This document shows, one piece after another, positions 27,423 through 35,864 of a DNA stretch of 64,000 bases. Position 1 is the first letter of the stretch, and every line of letters begins with the position of its first letter. The notes under the pieces were generated by a model. That model did not search any database, had not been told where the DNA came from, and worked only from the letters and a program-made list of their open reading frames with translations. The stretch is from Variovorax gracilis (GTDB taxonomy: Bacteria; Pseudomonadota; Gammaproteobacteria; Burkholderiales; Burkholderiaceae_C), in assembly GCF_030317115.1 (NCBI RefSeq), contig NZ_JASZYF010000004.1:124001-188000 (forward strand), in the 5' to 3' direction. Position numbers and translations under genes: made by a program.

Positions 27423-28970
27423 TCACTTGGCTCGGGCCGCTTTCCTGGCCGACTTCGGCCTGGACTTCGTGGGCAAGGGCGGTCCCAGCAGGTCGACATA
27501 GATGCGCCTGGCGATGGCCCTCTGCTTCTCGATGCTCAGCTTCTTTGCGATCAGGGCGCGAAGCCGCACCCTGGCCTCGGCGGCGCTGATTCTTTTCGAG
27601 AACTTGCGCTGCAGCATCTGCACGAACGCGAACGCCTCTTCGGAAGAGGCAATCTCCACAGGCAAGGAGGCGGCCACGGCCGGCACCTGGGCGCCGAGAA
27701 TCTTTGCAAGCTCCACGATCGTCGCATGGCAGTTCATCGTGAACGCGTGTTCCGCATGCGGGTCCAACACTCTCACGACCTGAAGGGGCCGAATGCTCGC
27801 AAGGCCGACATGCCGTGCGGACCAGCCCGGCTGGGTATCGTCGCCCGGAACCTTCGACACATCGTCGATCGGGGAAGGGAGCGTCGGCGGCGTCCACTTC
27901 CACGTCGAACTGCCGGCGGTATCGTCCCGGCCCGTGTCGCATCGCACGTTGTAGAACTTGTCCAGCGGCAGGTCGCTGGCGAAATCCGATGCCAGACGCC
28001 TCACCAGCTTGCACGCATGGTGCAGTTCCTCGTGACTGAAGCCCGAGTTTCCCTCGGGGTAGCGCACCTGGCTGCCGTTGGTCTTCGGACGGTACGGGTC
28101 GGCCCAGACGGTTGGATCCGTGGCGTCGACGCAGGGGTAGCTCTTCAGCGGGTACTGCGGGTCGTTCTTGAGCAAGGTCTCGTACTTGATGAAGGTTTTT
28201 CCATCGAGGTAGAGCCACGCATAGCATGCCGGCATGGAGCAGATCGCCTGAATGATCTTTGCCCTGTAGAGGTCGCCGCTGTTGAGGTAGGGCTCCCCCG
28301 TGAACCAGCGATGCAACTGCGACGCGTAGCCATAGAACGGCGTCGCGACGGTGATCGCGCGGTACATGGTCGCCGTGATGGCGTGATTCCGGCGGAAGAT
28401 CCAGTTCACCACCATGCCGCCGGCGCTGTGGCCGATCACGGAGAACTTTTGCAGCGGATCGGCGTTGTTGCATCCCGACTTCACCCGGTCCCGGAAGAAA
28501 GGCAGGAACTTCTCGACGAAGAACCGCCCTCCGTGCTCGATCCTTCTGCGCCAGTCCCAGCCGTAGACGAAATAGTCCAGCCCTGCCTCCTCGCACCAGT
28601 CGGTGAATCCCGAGTAGGGAGTGCAGCCCAGGAAGCCGATGCTTCCGTCGGCAATGATGATCCGGTCGCCCTTGTCGCGGTACTCGGGCCCCTTGCCGAG
28701 CATGAGCTTCGCGGAGTTCCCGAAGAGCAGGGTGCCCGCGTCGATCCATGCCAGGTCGTAGTCGAAGGTCTGTGTCCCGCCGAGTCCATCGACATAAGGC
28801 GTCTTCGCGCGCCGCAGCCGGCATCCCATGCCACCAGGAAGCACGAACACGGTGTGCCGCACGCCGTTGGCCTGCCAGTTGGTGTTGTTGTTGTAGCGAT
28901 CGATGAAGGCCTCGATGGACGGACCCAGCATGCGCAGTTGCTCGGCGTCGCGGGTGGATTCATAGCTCAT
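27423..28970 (-). CDS. LCAT-like serine hydrolase A with C-terminal tail domain
   Basis: A 515-residue paralogue of hydrolase B. It has VFVLPGGMGCRLRRA, GWDWRRRIEHGG, the elbow GHSAGG at Ser182, YNAVRC-type loop regions and the probable triad positions GDDTQPGWSARH and DPHAEHAF. Residues about 441-515 form an added helical basic tail (ASSEEAFAFVQMLQ ... ARKAARAK). ATG 28970 matches the start of hydrolase B (MSYESTRDAEQL versus MSYDATRDAEQL) and overlaps the upstream radical SAM stop as ATGA; an upstream start at 29063 would add an unrelated N-terminus. Substrate unknown; a membrane lipid acyl ester is the leading idea. Confidence 0.82.
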   Translation of the reverse strand: MSYESTRDAEQLRMLGPSIEAFIDRYNNNTNWQANGVRHTVFVLPGGMGCRLRRAKTPYVDGLGGTQTFDYDLAWIDAGTLLFGNSAKLMLGKGPEYRDKGDRIIIADGSIGFLGCTPYSGFTDWCEEAGLDYFVYGWDWRRRIEHGGRFFVEKFLPFFRDRVKSGCNNADPLQKFSVIGHSAGGMVVNWIFRRNHAITATMYRAITVATPFYGYASQLHRWFTGEPYLNSGDLYRAKIIQAICSMPACYAWLYLDGKTFIKYETLLKNDPQYPLKSYPCVDATDPTVWADPYRPKTNGSQVRYPEGNSGFSHEELHHACKLVRRLASDFASDLPLDKFYNVRCDTGRDDTAGSSTWKWTPPTLPSPIDDVSKVPGDDTQPGWSARHVGLASIRPLQVVRVLDPHAEHAFTMNCHATIVELAKILGAQVPAVAASLPVEIASSEEAFAFVQMLQRKFSKRISAAEARVRLRALIAKKLSIEKQRAIARRIYVDLLGPPLPTKSRPKSARKAARAK

Positions 28971-30637
28971 GGTTGCTGTTCCTCCGCTTCGATCGGGGGA
29001 GGCGCAAAAAAGATCGGCCGTTCTTGACGGCCGGCGGAGGATGGGATGTACGGGGTGAGCCATGCGGAGGGCTTTCCGTCGTCGTCCGTCAGTTCGATCG
29101 GATCGAAATAGCGGCGTTCGTCCTCGTCCGAGAGGTCGGCCGGCCGCTCGAAGTACTGGGGATCCAGGGTATCGGTGCCGGCCAGGTAGGTGCGCGGCTG
29201 CGCCGGCGTTGCGCGCGACCAGATGAAGCAGTGGAAGTTCGCCGACGCGATCACGTACCAGCGAATCGGGTTGAGCGTCTTCGCATGCACGATGCGGCGG
29301 ATCGTCTTGGCGAGGATGAGCAGGCGCGAGACCACCGTCCAGGGGCGCCTGAACATGCGTTCGATGAAGTCGACCAGCACCTCCGGCCGATCCCCCAACT
29401 GCACGTGTGCCATGGTCTCGCCATCGAGATCCCGCATCCGAAGGTTCGGCCGCAGGTGCCCCAGGCGCAGGTCGTCCCAGAAGGTCGCCGTGCCCGCCAG
29501 CGGGGCGATGACGCTGAGGTAGACAGGCATCGGCATGAGGGGATTCCGGGCCAGCGCGCGAATCTGCTCTTCCATCTCCGCCGCGGTCTGGTGGCGATGG
29601 TCGAACAGGTAGCCGTAGCAGATGGCGATGCCCTGGCCCTCCGCGAACGCGATGTCATCGACGACGCTGTGGCGGCGGCTGAGGTTCTGCTTCTTGTTGT
29701 AGCGCCGGAGCATCTCGCGATCGAGCGACTCGACGCCCGCGAACAGCAGGATGCACTTGGACCTCGCCAGGTGGGCGATGAGATCGCGGTCCTGCAGGAC
29801 ATTCTGGGTCACCAGGGCGGCCCAGCCCCGGACCTTCGGGTTGGCGGCGAGGATCGCGGCCACCTTCAGCATGTGGGCCGGGTCGTCCGAGAAATTGTTG
29901 TCGAGCAGCATCACGAGCGGGTACCAGCGCTTGAAGCTCCACGGTGCGCTGCTCGCCAGGGTGTCCTGCAGGCCCGTCTTGAAGTGATCGATGCTGTAGG
30001 TGGCATGCCCGCCCACCTCGTTGGGCATCACGCAGAAGGAGCACTTGAAGCTGCACCCGCGGGAGGTCTCCATCAGGTGCAGCATCGGGTTGATGCCGTG
30101 CCGGGTGAAGAGGCTGTAGTCCACCGGATAGTCGGAGATGCTCGCGGCCGGCGAGCGGTAGATCTTTTGGAGAGAGCCTCTCAGGAAATCCGACGCCACA
30201 TCCCGAACGCAATCGACCCCGCCTGCGCAGACCACATCGAAGAATTCCGTCGCGAACTCGGGAAACGCGGTGCAGATGCTTCCGCCGCCCACCACCACCG
30301 CCCCTTGGGCGCGGAAGTAGTACGACAACTGGCGCATGCGATCGAAGTCCGGCTGAAGCCCGGTGAGGAACACCAGGTCATAGCCCGGGCTGTCGGCCGG
30401 ATCGAAGGGGCCATGCCAGTCCTCGTGATAGAGACGGACCTCGAAGAGCGTCTGGTCGAGCAGGGAGCCGATGTGCAGCCCCGTGATGGGTTGCATGTAG
30501 TAGTTGGAGCGTCGCTTGTCCCTGCCTGGACGCAGGTGGGTGCAAATGACGAGGGCTCGTCGCCTGGGAGGACGGTCGGCGCCCTCGACAGCAGGCGATG
30601 CTGAGACGGACTGCTGCGAAAGAGGCTGCGGCGACAT
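28967..30637 (-). CDS. radical SAM protein with B12-binding-type N-terminus
   Basis: A 556-residue radical SAM enzyme. The N-terminal third looks like a cobalamin-binding-type Rossmann region (RRALVICTHLRPG ... VVVGGGSICTAFPEFATEFF). The Fe-S site is CSFKCSFC (C-x3-C-x2-C) in METSRGCSFKC, then VMLLDNNFSDDPAHM, LLFAGVESLDREM and a DHRHQT segment of the TIM barrel. Such proteins catalyse methylations, C-C links or cyclisations; the reaction here is unknown. ATG 30637 with GGAGG just ahead is chosen; the frame is open 96 codons further but with low-quality sequence. It leads the cluster, divergent from a cyclase regulator. Confidence 0.85.
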   Translation of the reverse strand: MSPQPLSQQSVSASPAVEGADRPPRRRALVICTHLRPGRDKRRSNYYMQPITGLHIGSLLDQTLFEVRLYHEDWHGPFDPADSPGYDLVFLTGLQPDFDRMRQLSYYFRAQGAVVVGGGSICTAFPEFATEFFDVVCAGGVDCVRDVASDFLRGSLQKIYRSPAASISDYPVDYSLFTRHGINPMLHLMETSRGCSFKCSFCVMPNEVGGHATYSIDHFKTGLQDTLASSAPWSFKRWYPLVMLLDNNFSDDPAHMLKVAAILAANPKVRGWAALVTQNVLQDRDLIAHLARSKCILLFAGVESLDREMLRRYNKKQNLSRRHSVVDDIAFAEGQGIAICYGYLFDHRHQTAAEMEEQIRALARNPLMPMPVYLSVIAPLAGTATFWDDLRLGHLRPNLRMRDLDGETMAHVQLGDRPEVLVDFIERMFRRPWTVVSRLLILAKTIRRIVHAKTLNPIRWYVIASANFHCFIWSRATPAQPRTYLAGTDTLDPQYFERPADLSDEDERRYFDPIELTDDDGKPSAWLTPYIPSSAGRQERPIFFAPPPIEAEEQQP

Positions 30638-30854
30638 TTCCCCTCCAGGTCCAGCGGCTGCCGCCCGAGCGGAAACACCCGCCTGCGTTGCGCAATTTTC
30701 TGCAATGTTTTGCCGGCCGATGATACGCTCGAACCCAAGCGCGACCATCAAGAAGAAACAAAAGTACGACATGAATGTCCGCGCCCCCGGTCCGGGCCGA
30801 TGAGATCGGCTTGGCACGCCGGCTATTCGTGAACCTGCTTGTGGGGACCCTGAA

Positions 30855-33800
30855 ATGCTTTCGCCTTCAACTGCGAATCCGGTTCTGGAACCTCCCGAAC
30901 GTCGCTTCCTCACGATCGTCTTCATCGACCTGATTGGCTACACGGCCCTCTCCGAGCGGCTGGACCCGGAGGAACTGAGCAAGCTGCAGCGCACCTACCA
31001 GATGGCAGCCCTCCAGACCATGGAGCGGTACGAAGGCTTCGTGGCCCGCTTCGTGGGGGACGGCATCCTGGTCTATTTCGGCTACCCACGCGCCCATGAA
31101 CGGGATGCGGAGCGTGCGGTTCGCGCCGCGCTCGAACTGGTCCGCCGGCTCAATGAGTTGAAGCCGGGCCTTGTCGAGCCCGCTGCGCTGGACACCCGCA
31201 TCGGCATTCATTCGGGACTGGTCGTCGTGGCGCAGGAGCTCATGAGCGCCGGCGCCAGCGCACCCGGCATCGTCGGAGAGGCGGCCAACCTGGCGGCGCG
31301 CCTGCAGGCCGACGCGCCGCCCGGCGGCATCCTGATCAGCAGCGATACGCTCGACCTCGTGGAGGGCCTGGCCGACTGCGAGCCTCTGGGGCCCCGTCGC
31401 TTCAAGGGCTTGTCGAAGGAGATCGAGGTCTACAAGGTCAGGGGCATACGCTCCGCCGCCGGCCGTCCTCCATCCAGCTTTCAACGTGGCTCCGCGCTGA
31501 TGGTGGGTCGAGCCGAGCCGCTGACCTTGCTGCTCGGACACTGGGACGCCGTGCGCTCCAGCAGGCAGTGCAGGACCATCGCGGTCGTGGCCGAAGCCGG
31601 CTCCGGCAAGTCCCGACTCGGCCTCGAGTTCTCCAACCGGGCCGAGCTTGCCGACGCGATGGTGCTGAAGGTGAGTTGCCACGAGATTTTTTCGCGCACT
31701 CCGCTGTACCCGGTGGCCCATTTCCTCTGGTCCCGGGCCGGCCTGTCCGTCGAAGACAGCCCGGCCGACAGCGCCTTGAAGGTGTCCGCGGTGCTTGCCA
31801 CGCTGGGGCTGAGCGATGAAGAGAACTCGGCGATCGCCATGAGCCTGCTGGGTCTTGCCGCGCCAGGCGCCACCGAGGCGATCGCACCGTCGCCCCAGAT
31901 CCTTCGGCGCATGCAATACGAGTTCGTGACCTCCGCCTTCAAGTCACTGAGTGCGCGGGAAAGCGTGGTGCTCTGGGTCGAGGACACGCACTGGCTCGAT
32001 CCGTCGACGGCGGAACTCCTGCAGGAGGTCGTGACGATCTTGAAGGACGCGCCGGCACTCGTGCTGTTGACCATGCGGTCCTTCCCGCCGGGTCCCGCCC
32101 TTCCTCCCGCTGACGAAATCATGCACCTCGAAAAGCTCGGGGAAAGCGATTGCCGGCAGATTGCAATGGCCATACCCGGCGCGGAGATGCTGCCGGCCGA
32201 TGTCATCGAGCAGGCCGTGCGTTCGTCCGATGGACTTCCGCTCTTCGTCGAGCAACTGGTGATGGCGCTGCTGGACGAGCGCGTGCAGGGCAACCAGCGA
32301 AATCGCCGCCTTGGCGGCGTGCCGCTGATGCTCGCCGAGATGCTCTCCGAACGTCTCGACAGGCTGCCAGGCGGCCGGCGCATCGTTCAGGCGGCCGCCT
32401 GCATCGGGCGCTCCTTCGTTCCGGAGTTTCTCCTGACGATCCTGGAGCAGGGCGCCGATCAGGTGGCACGCCCGCTGGAGGAACTGGTCACGGCCGAGAT
32501 CCTGGAGCCCAAGAGATTCGGCGTGGAGATCCGCTACCAGTTCTGTCATGCACTCCTGCAGCGCATGGCGTATGAATCGATGCTGCAGGACGAGCGCCAG
32601 GCGATGCACGGCCGCATCGTGGACGTGCTCCGGCAGCACTTCGCGAACCGGCCGATTCCCCAGGAGCTCATCGCCCACCATCTCACGGAGGCGGGTCGCA
32701 CGGTCGATGCCGCCCAGGCCTGGCTGGAGGCCGGCGCCAGCGCGGCGGGGCGCTCGGCCAATGTAGAGGCCATCGACCACTTGCGCAGGGGCATCGCGTT
32801 GCTGGACAAGGTCCAGGACGCCAAGCAAAGGCGCGAGCTCGAACTCAAGATGCAGGTGACCATGATGGGCTCCATCCTGGCCGCTCAAAGCGCGACGTCG
32901 CCGGAGTTGCAGGCGTGCTGCGAGCGCGGCCTTGCCCTGTGCGCAGAGGGCGAGCCGTCGCCGCTGATCTTCCCTCTTGCGTTCGGCAAGTTCACCCACG
33001 TCAACTGCCTTGGCCGTGCCGTGGAGTCCGAGCAACTCGCCCGCATGTTCCTTCACCTGTCCGAGCGCAACGGCTTCGACTCCGGGCGGGTGATCGGCCA
33101 CCGGATGCTCGGCATGAGCCTGATGGTGCAGGCCAGGGCAGTCGAAGCGCGCGCGGAGATCGACCGGTCGCTGGCGCTTTACGTTCCGGAGCGCGACGCG
33201 GCGACCACGCGCATGTTCGGCCAGAACACCGAGGTCCACAGCAAGTCGCTCCTGAGCTTCACGCTCTTCTGCCTCGGGGACGTCGATCAGGCACTGGTCG
33301 TGGGCGTCGACGCGCTGCGGACAGCCGACGCGCTTCGCCATCCGCACTCCACCGCCATCCCGCTCGTCTATGTGGGCGGCTGGGTGTTCGGCATGTGCGG
33401 CGCGACCGAAGCGATGCGAGCTGAGTCCAGGCGCCTGCTGCAACTGGCCGAGGAGCATCGGCTCCGTGGCTTTCGCGCGCACGGCATGGGATTCTTCGGA
33501 TGGGCCCTGTGCCAGCGCGGCCAGCTCGCGCAAGGCATCGCGGCCATCGAGCAGGCCGTGGCGGCATTCGACTCGGTGTCGTTCCGCTTGTCCGAAGCGG
33601 GCCATCTCGCCAACCTGGCCGATGCGCAGCGGCGCTTCGGGCGTCTTCGCGAAGCGGCATCGAGCGGGGCGCGCGCCATCGAGCTCGTGACGGAAGGCGG
33701 TCAATGGCAGGAGCCGGAGGTGCTGCGCGTGGCGGGCCTCATTGCAGCGGAGGTGAGTCCTCACGGCGATGAGGCCGAAGAAAAGCTTCGCCTCGCCGTC

Positions 33801-33977
33801 GCGGCAGCCCAGCGCATGGGATTTCCGGTCCTGGAGCGCAACTGCCTCGTCACGCTGTCCCACTTCCTTGCGAAGCGCCAGCCCGACGCGCAGGTCGACG
33901 CCCGGCTGGGCGAGCTCTCGCATCTGGATCAGCTCGACAAGCGCGTCGAGCGCGTGCTGAGCCCGTCGGCCACCTAG
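30855..33977 (+). CDS. adenylate/guanylate cyclase-ATPase-TPR regulatory protein
   Basis: A 1040-residue multidomain protein. Residues about 15-195 form a class III nucleotidyl cyclase domain with metal aspartates Asp25 (VFIDLIGY) and Asp69 (RFVGDGILVYF), ending in LGPRRFKGLSKEIEVYKV. An AAA-type (STAND-like) ATPase follows, Walker A at AEAGSGKS (246-253) and Walker B-like VVLWVEDTHWLD, then a HTH-like linker and long helical repeats (TPR-like) to the end. Such proteins are typically signal-driven regulators. It is divergent from the radical SAM cluster with 217 bp between starts, so it probably governs or responds to it. The 221 bp after its stop hold only a small hairpin near 34039-34056 and the operator at 34083. 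Confidence 0.88.
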   Translation: MLSPSTANPVLEPPERRFLTIVFIDLIGYTALSERLDPEELSKLQRTYQMAALQTMERYEGFVARFVGDGILVYFGYPRAHERDAERAVRAALELVRRLNELKPGLVEPAALDTRIGIHSGLVVVAQELMSAGASAPGIVGEAANLAARLQADAPPGGILISSDTLDLVEGLADCEPLGPRRFKGLSKEIEVYKVRGIRSAAGRPPSSFQRGSALMVGRAEPLTLLLGHWDAVRSSRQCRTIAVVAEAGSGKSRLGLEFSNRAELADAMVLKVSCHEIFSRTPLYPVAHFLWSRAGLSVEDSPADSALKVSAVLATLGLSDEENSAIAMSLLGLAAPGATEAIAPSPQILRRMQYEFVTSAFKSLSARESVVLWVEDTHWLDPSTAELLQEVVTILKDAPALVLLTMRSFPPGPALPPADEIMHLEKLGESDCRQIAMAIPGAEMLPADVIEQAVRSSDGLPLFVEQLVMALLDERVQGNQRNRRLGGVPLMLAEMLSERLDRLPGGRRIVQAAACIGRSFVPEFLLTILEQGADQVARPLEELVTAEILEPKRFGVEIRYQFCHALLQRMAYESMLQDERQAMHGRIVDVLRQHFANRPIPQELIAHHLTEAGRTVDAAQAWLEAGASAAGRSANVEAIDHLRRGIALLDKVQDAKQRRELELKMQVTMMGSILAAQSATSPELQACCERGLALCAEGEPSPLIFPLAFGKFTHVNCLGRAVESEQLARMFLHLSERNGFDSGRVIGHRMLGMSLMVQARAVEARAEIDRSLALYVPERDAATTRMFGQNTEVHSKSLLSFTLFCLGDVDQALVVGVDALRTADALRHPHSTAIPLVYVGGWVFGMCGATEAMRAESRRLLQLAEEHRLRGFRAHGMGFFGWALCQRGQLAQGIAAIEQAVAAFDSVSFRLSEAGHLANLADAQRRFGRLREAASSGARAIELVTEGGQWQEPEVLRVAGLIAAEVSPHGDEAEEKLRLAVAAAQRMGFPVLERNCLVTLSHFLAKRQPDAQVDARLGELSHLDQLDKRVERVLSPSAT

Positions 33978-34082
33978 GCTCTTCACGCCGTTCGCTTCGC
34001 CGATCGCTTCGCCCGCGAGCTTTCGCTCTACACGGCCGACCCGCCTCGCTGCGGGTAACCCCGATACCGATTCTTCGGAAAA

Positions 34083-34096
34083 TTGACCACGGTCAA
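34083..34096. promoter_or_regulatory. FNR-type palindrome upstream of tctCBA
   Basis: TTGAC-CACG-GTCAA, a perfect 5+5 inverted repeat with 4-base spacer, about 105 bp before the tctC ATG. The same half sites occur at 38912-38925 in front of oxc. The Crp/Fnr protein encoded at 38260-38868 has the FNR-type E-x-x-S-R recognition pattern and is the obvious candidate. Confidence 0.68.
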
Positions 34097-34198
34097 GCCG
34101 CATTTCCGCATTGGCGTCGCAGCATCAGCACCCATCGGAACTTGCAATCAGGTTCCGCGAAAAAGAACAACGTGATTCCACGACTTACAGGAGACAAC

Positions 34199-35239
34199 AT
34201 GATCAAGAGCCTCTTCTCGCGCCCGCAGTTTCGCGCCGCAAGGACTTCCGCCGTCGCAGTCTCGGTCCTGGCCGCATTGCTTGCGGTATCCGCGCCCGCC
34301 CTGGCGTGGGAACCCTCCAAGCCCGTCGAGTTCATCGTTCCCGCCGGGACCGGCGGCGGGGCCGACCAGATGGCGCGACTGATGCAGGGCATCATCGTCA
34401 AGCACAAGCTGATGAAGGAGCCGCTCATCGTCGTCAACAAGTCGGGCGGCGCCGGCGCCGAAGGCTTCCTGGCGGTGAAGGAGGCCAAGGGCGATCCGCA
34501 CAAGATCATCATCTCCCTGTCGAACCTGTTCACCACGCCCATGGCGACCGGCGTGCCCTTCAACTGGAAGGACATGAACCCGGTCGCGATGATGGCGCTC
34601 GACCAGTTCGTCCTGTGGACGAACGCCAGCGAGCCCTACAAGAGCGCGAGCGAGTACATCGCGGCGGTCAAGGCGGGAGGGCCGAACAAGTTCAAGATGG
34701 GCGGCACGGGTTCCAAGCAGGAAGACCAGATCATCACCGTCGCGCTCGAAAAGGCGACCGGCACCAAGTTCATCTACGTCCCCTTCAAGGGCGGCGGCGA
34801 GGTCGCAGTCCAGTTGGTGGGCAATCACGTCAATTCGACCGTGAACAATCCGATCGAGGCGGTGGCCCAGTGGCGAGCGGGCCAACTCCGTCCGCTGTGC
34901 GTCTTCGACGCCCAGCGCATGCCGTACAAGGGCAAGGTCACCGAGACCCAATCCTGGAATGACATCCCGACCTGCAAGGAAGCCGGCGTGCCGACCGACT
35001 ACACGATGCTGCGCGGCATCTTCATGCCTTCCGGCGTGACGGCCGACCAGCGGGCCTTCTACGTGGACCTGCTCACGAAGATCACCGCGACGCCCGACTG
35101 GAAGGAATACATGGAGAAGGGCGCCTTCAATCCGACCTTCATGACCGGCGACGCCTTCACCAAGTGGCTCGGCGAGGCCGAGGCCGCCCACCGCACGCTC
35201 ATGACCGAAGCCGGATTCATGGCGGGCGCGAGCAAGTAG
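34199..35239 (+). CDS. tctC: TctC-type solute receptor of complete TctCBA
   Basis: A 346-residue periplasmic receptor of a tripartite tricarboxylate transporter. Signal peptide ends near LAVSAPALA (about residue 36); then EPSKPVEFIVPAGTGGGADQ and PLIVVNKSGGAGAEGFL. It is a somewhat diverged Bug protein, with long internal loops (GKVTETQSWNDIPTCKEAGV). Together with TctB and TctA downstream it should form the full uptake system; the surrounding oxalyl-CoA genes point to oxalate or a related acid as substrate. ATG 34199 has AGGAG just upstream. An FNR-type operator lies about 105 bp before it. Confidence 0.92.
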   Translation: MIKSLFSRPQFRAARTSAVAVSVLAALLAVSAPALAWEPSKPVEFIVPAGTGGGADQMARLMQGIIVKHKLMKEPLIVVNKSGGAGAEGFLAVKEAKGDPHKIIISLSNLFTTPMATGVPFNWKDMNPVAMMALDQFVLWTNASEPYKSASEYIAAVKAGGPNKFKMGGTGSKQEDQIITVALEKATGTKFIYVPFKGGGEVAVQLVGNHVNSTVNNPIEAVAQWRAGQLRPLCVFDAQRMPYKGKVTETQSWNDIPTCKEAGVPTDYTMLRGIFMPSGVTADQRAFYVDLLTKITATPDWKEYMEKGAFNPTFMTGDAFTKWLGEAEAAHRTLMTEAGFMAGASK

Positions 35240-35321
35240 CGCCCGGTCCGCGCCGCCGTCCACAGGGGCGGGTGTCAAAAGTCACTCGCCCGTCTTCCCC
35301 CCCCAATCAATTGGAGGCTCC

Positions 35322-35843
35322 ATGGAGCACAGCGAAGATTCCGTCGCCGCCCCGCGCACAGGCATCGCGACCTATGTCGTCGACGCCATCGTCGCGCTCG
35401 TCCTGCTGGCCATCGGCATCGTGGTGATCGTCGAGAGTCGCAGGCTGGGCGCCGGCTGGACCAGCGATGGGCCGGGCTCGGGCTACTTCCCCTTCTGGAT
35501 CGGCGTGGTCGTGGTCGTGTCGGCCTTGGGCATCCTCTACCAGGCGCTGTTCGGCAAGAACAGGAACACCGAGGTCTTCGTGGACCCGGTGCAGTTGAAG
35601 CGGGTGATGTCGGTGCTGGTGCCGGCCACGGTGTACGTACTCGCTGTCACCTTCCTGGGGCTGTACGTTGCATCGGCGATCTATATCGCGCTGTTCATGA
35701 TCTTCCTGGGCAACTACTCGCCCCTGAAGAGCACCCTGGTGGCGGTGGCCGTCAACGTGGTCTTCTTCCTGATGTTCGAAGTGTGGTTCAAGGTGCCGCT
35801 CTTCAAAGGCTCGCTCGACCCCCTTCGTTTTCTCGGCTACTGA
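35322..35843 (+). CDS. tctB: TctB small membrane subunit
   Basis: A 173-residue TctB protein with four predicted membrane helices: YVVDAIVALVLLAIGIVVI, YFPFWIGVVVVVSALGILY, the middle VLAVTFLGLYVASAIYIALF and VAVNVVFFLMFEVWFKV. The charged SRRLGAGWTSDGPGSGYFPF loop between the first two helices is family-typical. It joins TctA in the membrane part of the transporter. 82 bp after tctC with GGAGG before ATG, and 21 bp before tctA. Confidence 0.9.
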   Translation: MEHSEDSVAAPRTGIATYVVDAIVALVLLAIGIVVIVESRRLGAGWTSDGPGSGYFPFWIGVVVVVSALGILYQALFGKNRNTEVFVDPVQLKRVMSVLVPATVYVLAVTFLGLYVASAIYIALFMIFLGNYSPLKSTLVAVAVNVVFFLMFEVWFKVPLFKGSLDPLRFLGY

Positions 35844-35864
35844 GTTCCTAGGAGAACGCACACC

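Noticed and set aside
27423..28824. Long overlapping frames on the minus strand in 27-29 kb that could be another gene
   Set aside because: They are out-of-frame shadows of hydrolase A, rich in Arg and Pro, with no family features.
34039..34056. ACCCGC/GCGGGT hairpin after the cyclase gene as an intrinsic terminator
   Set aside because: Six-base stem without T-run; noted only within the cyclase entry.
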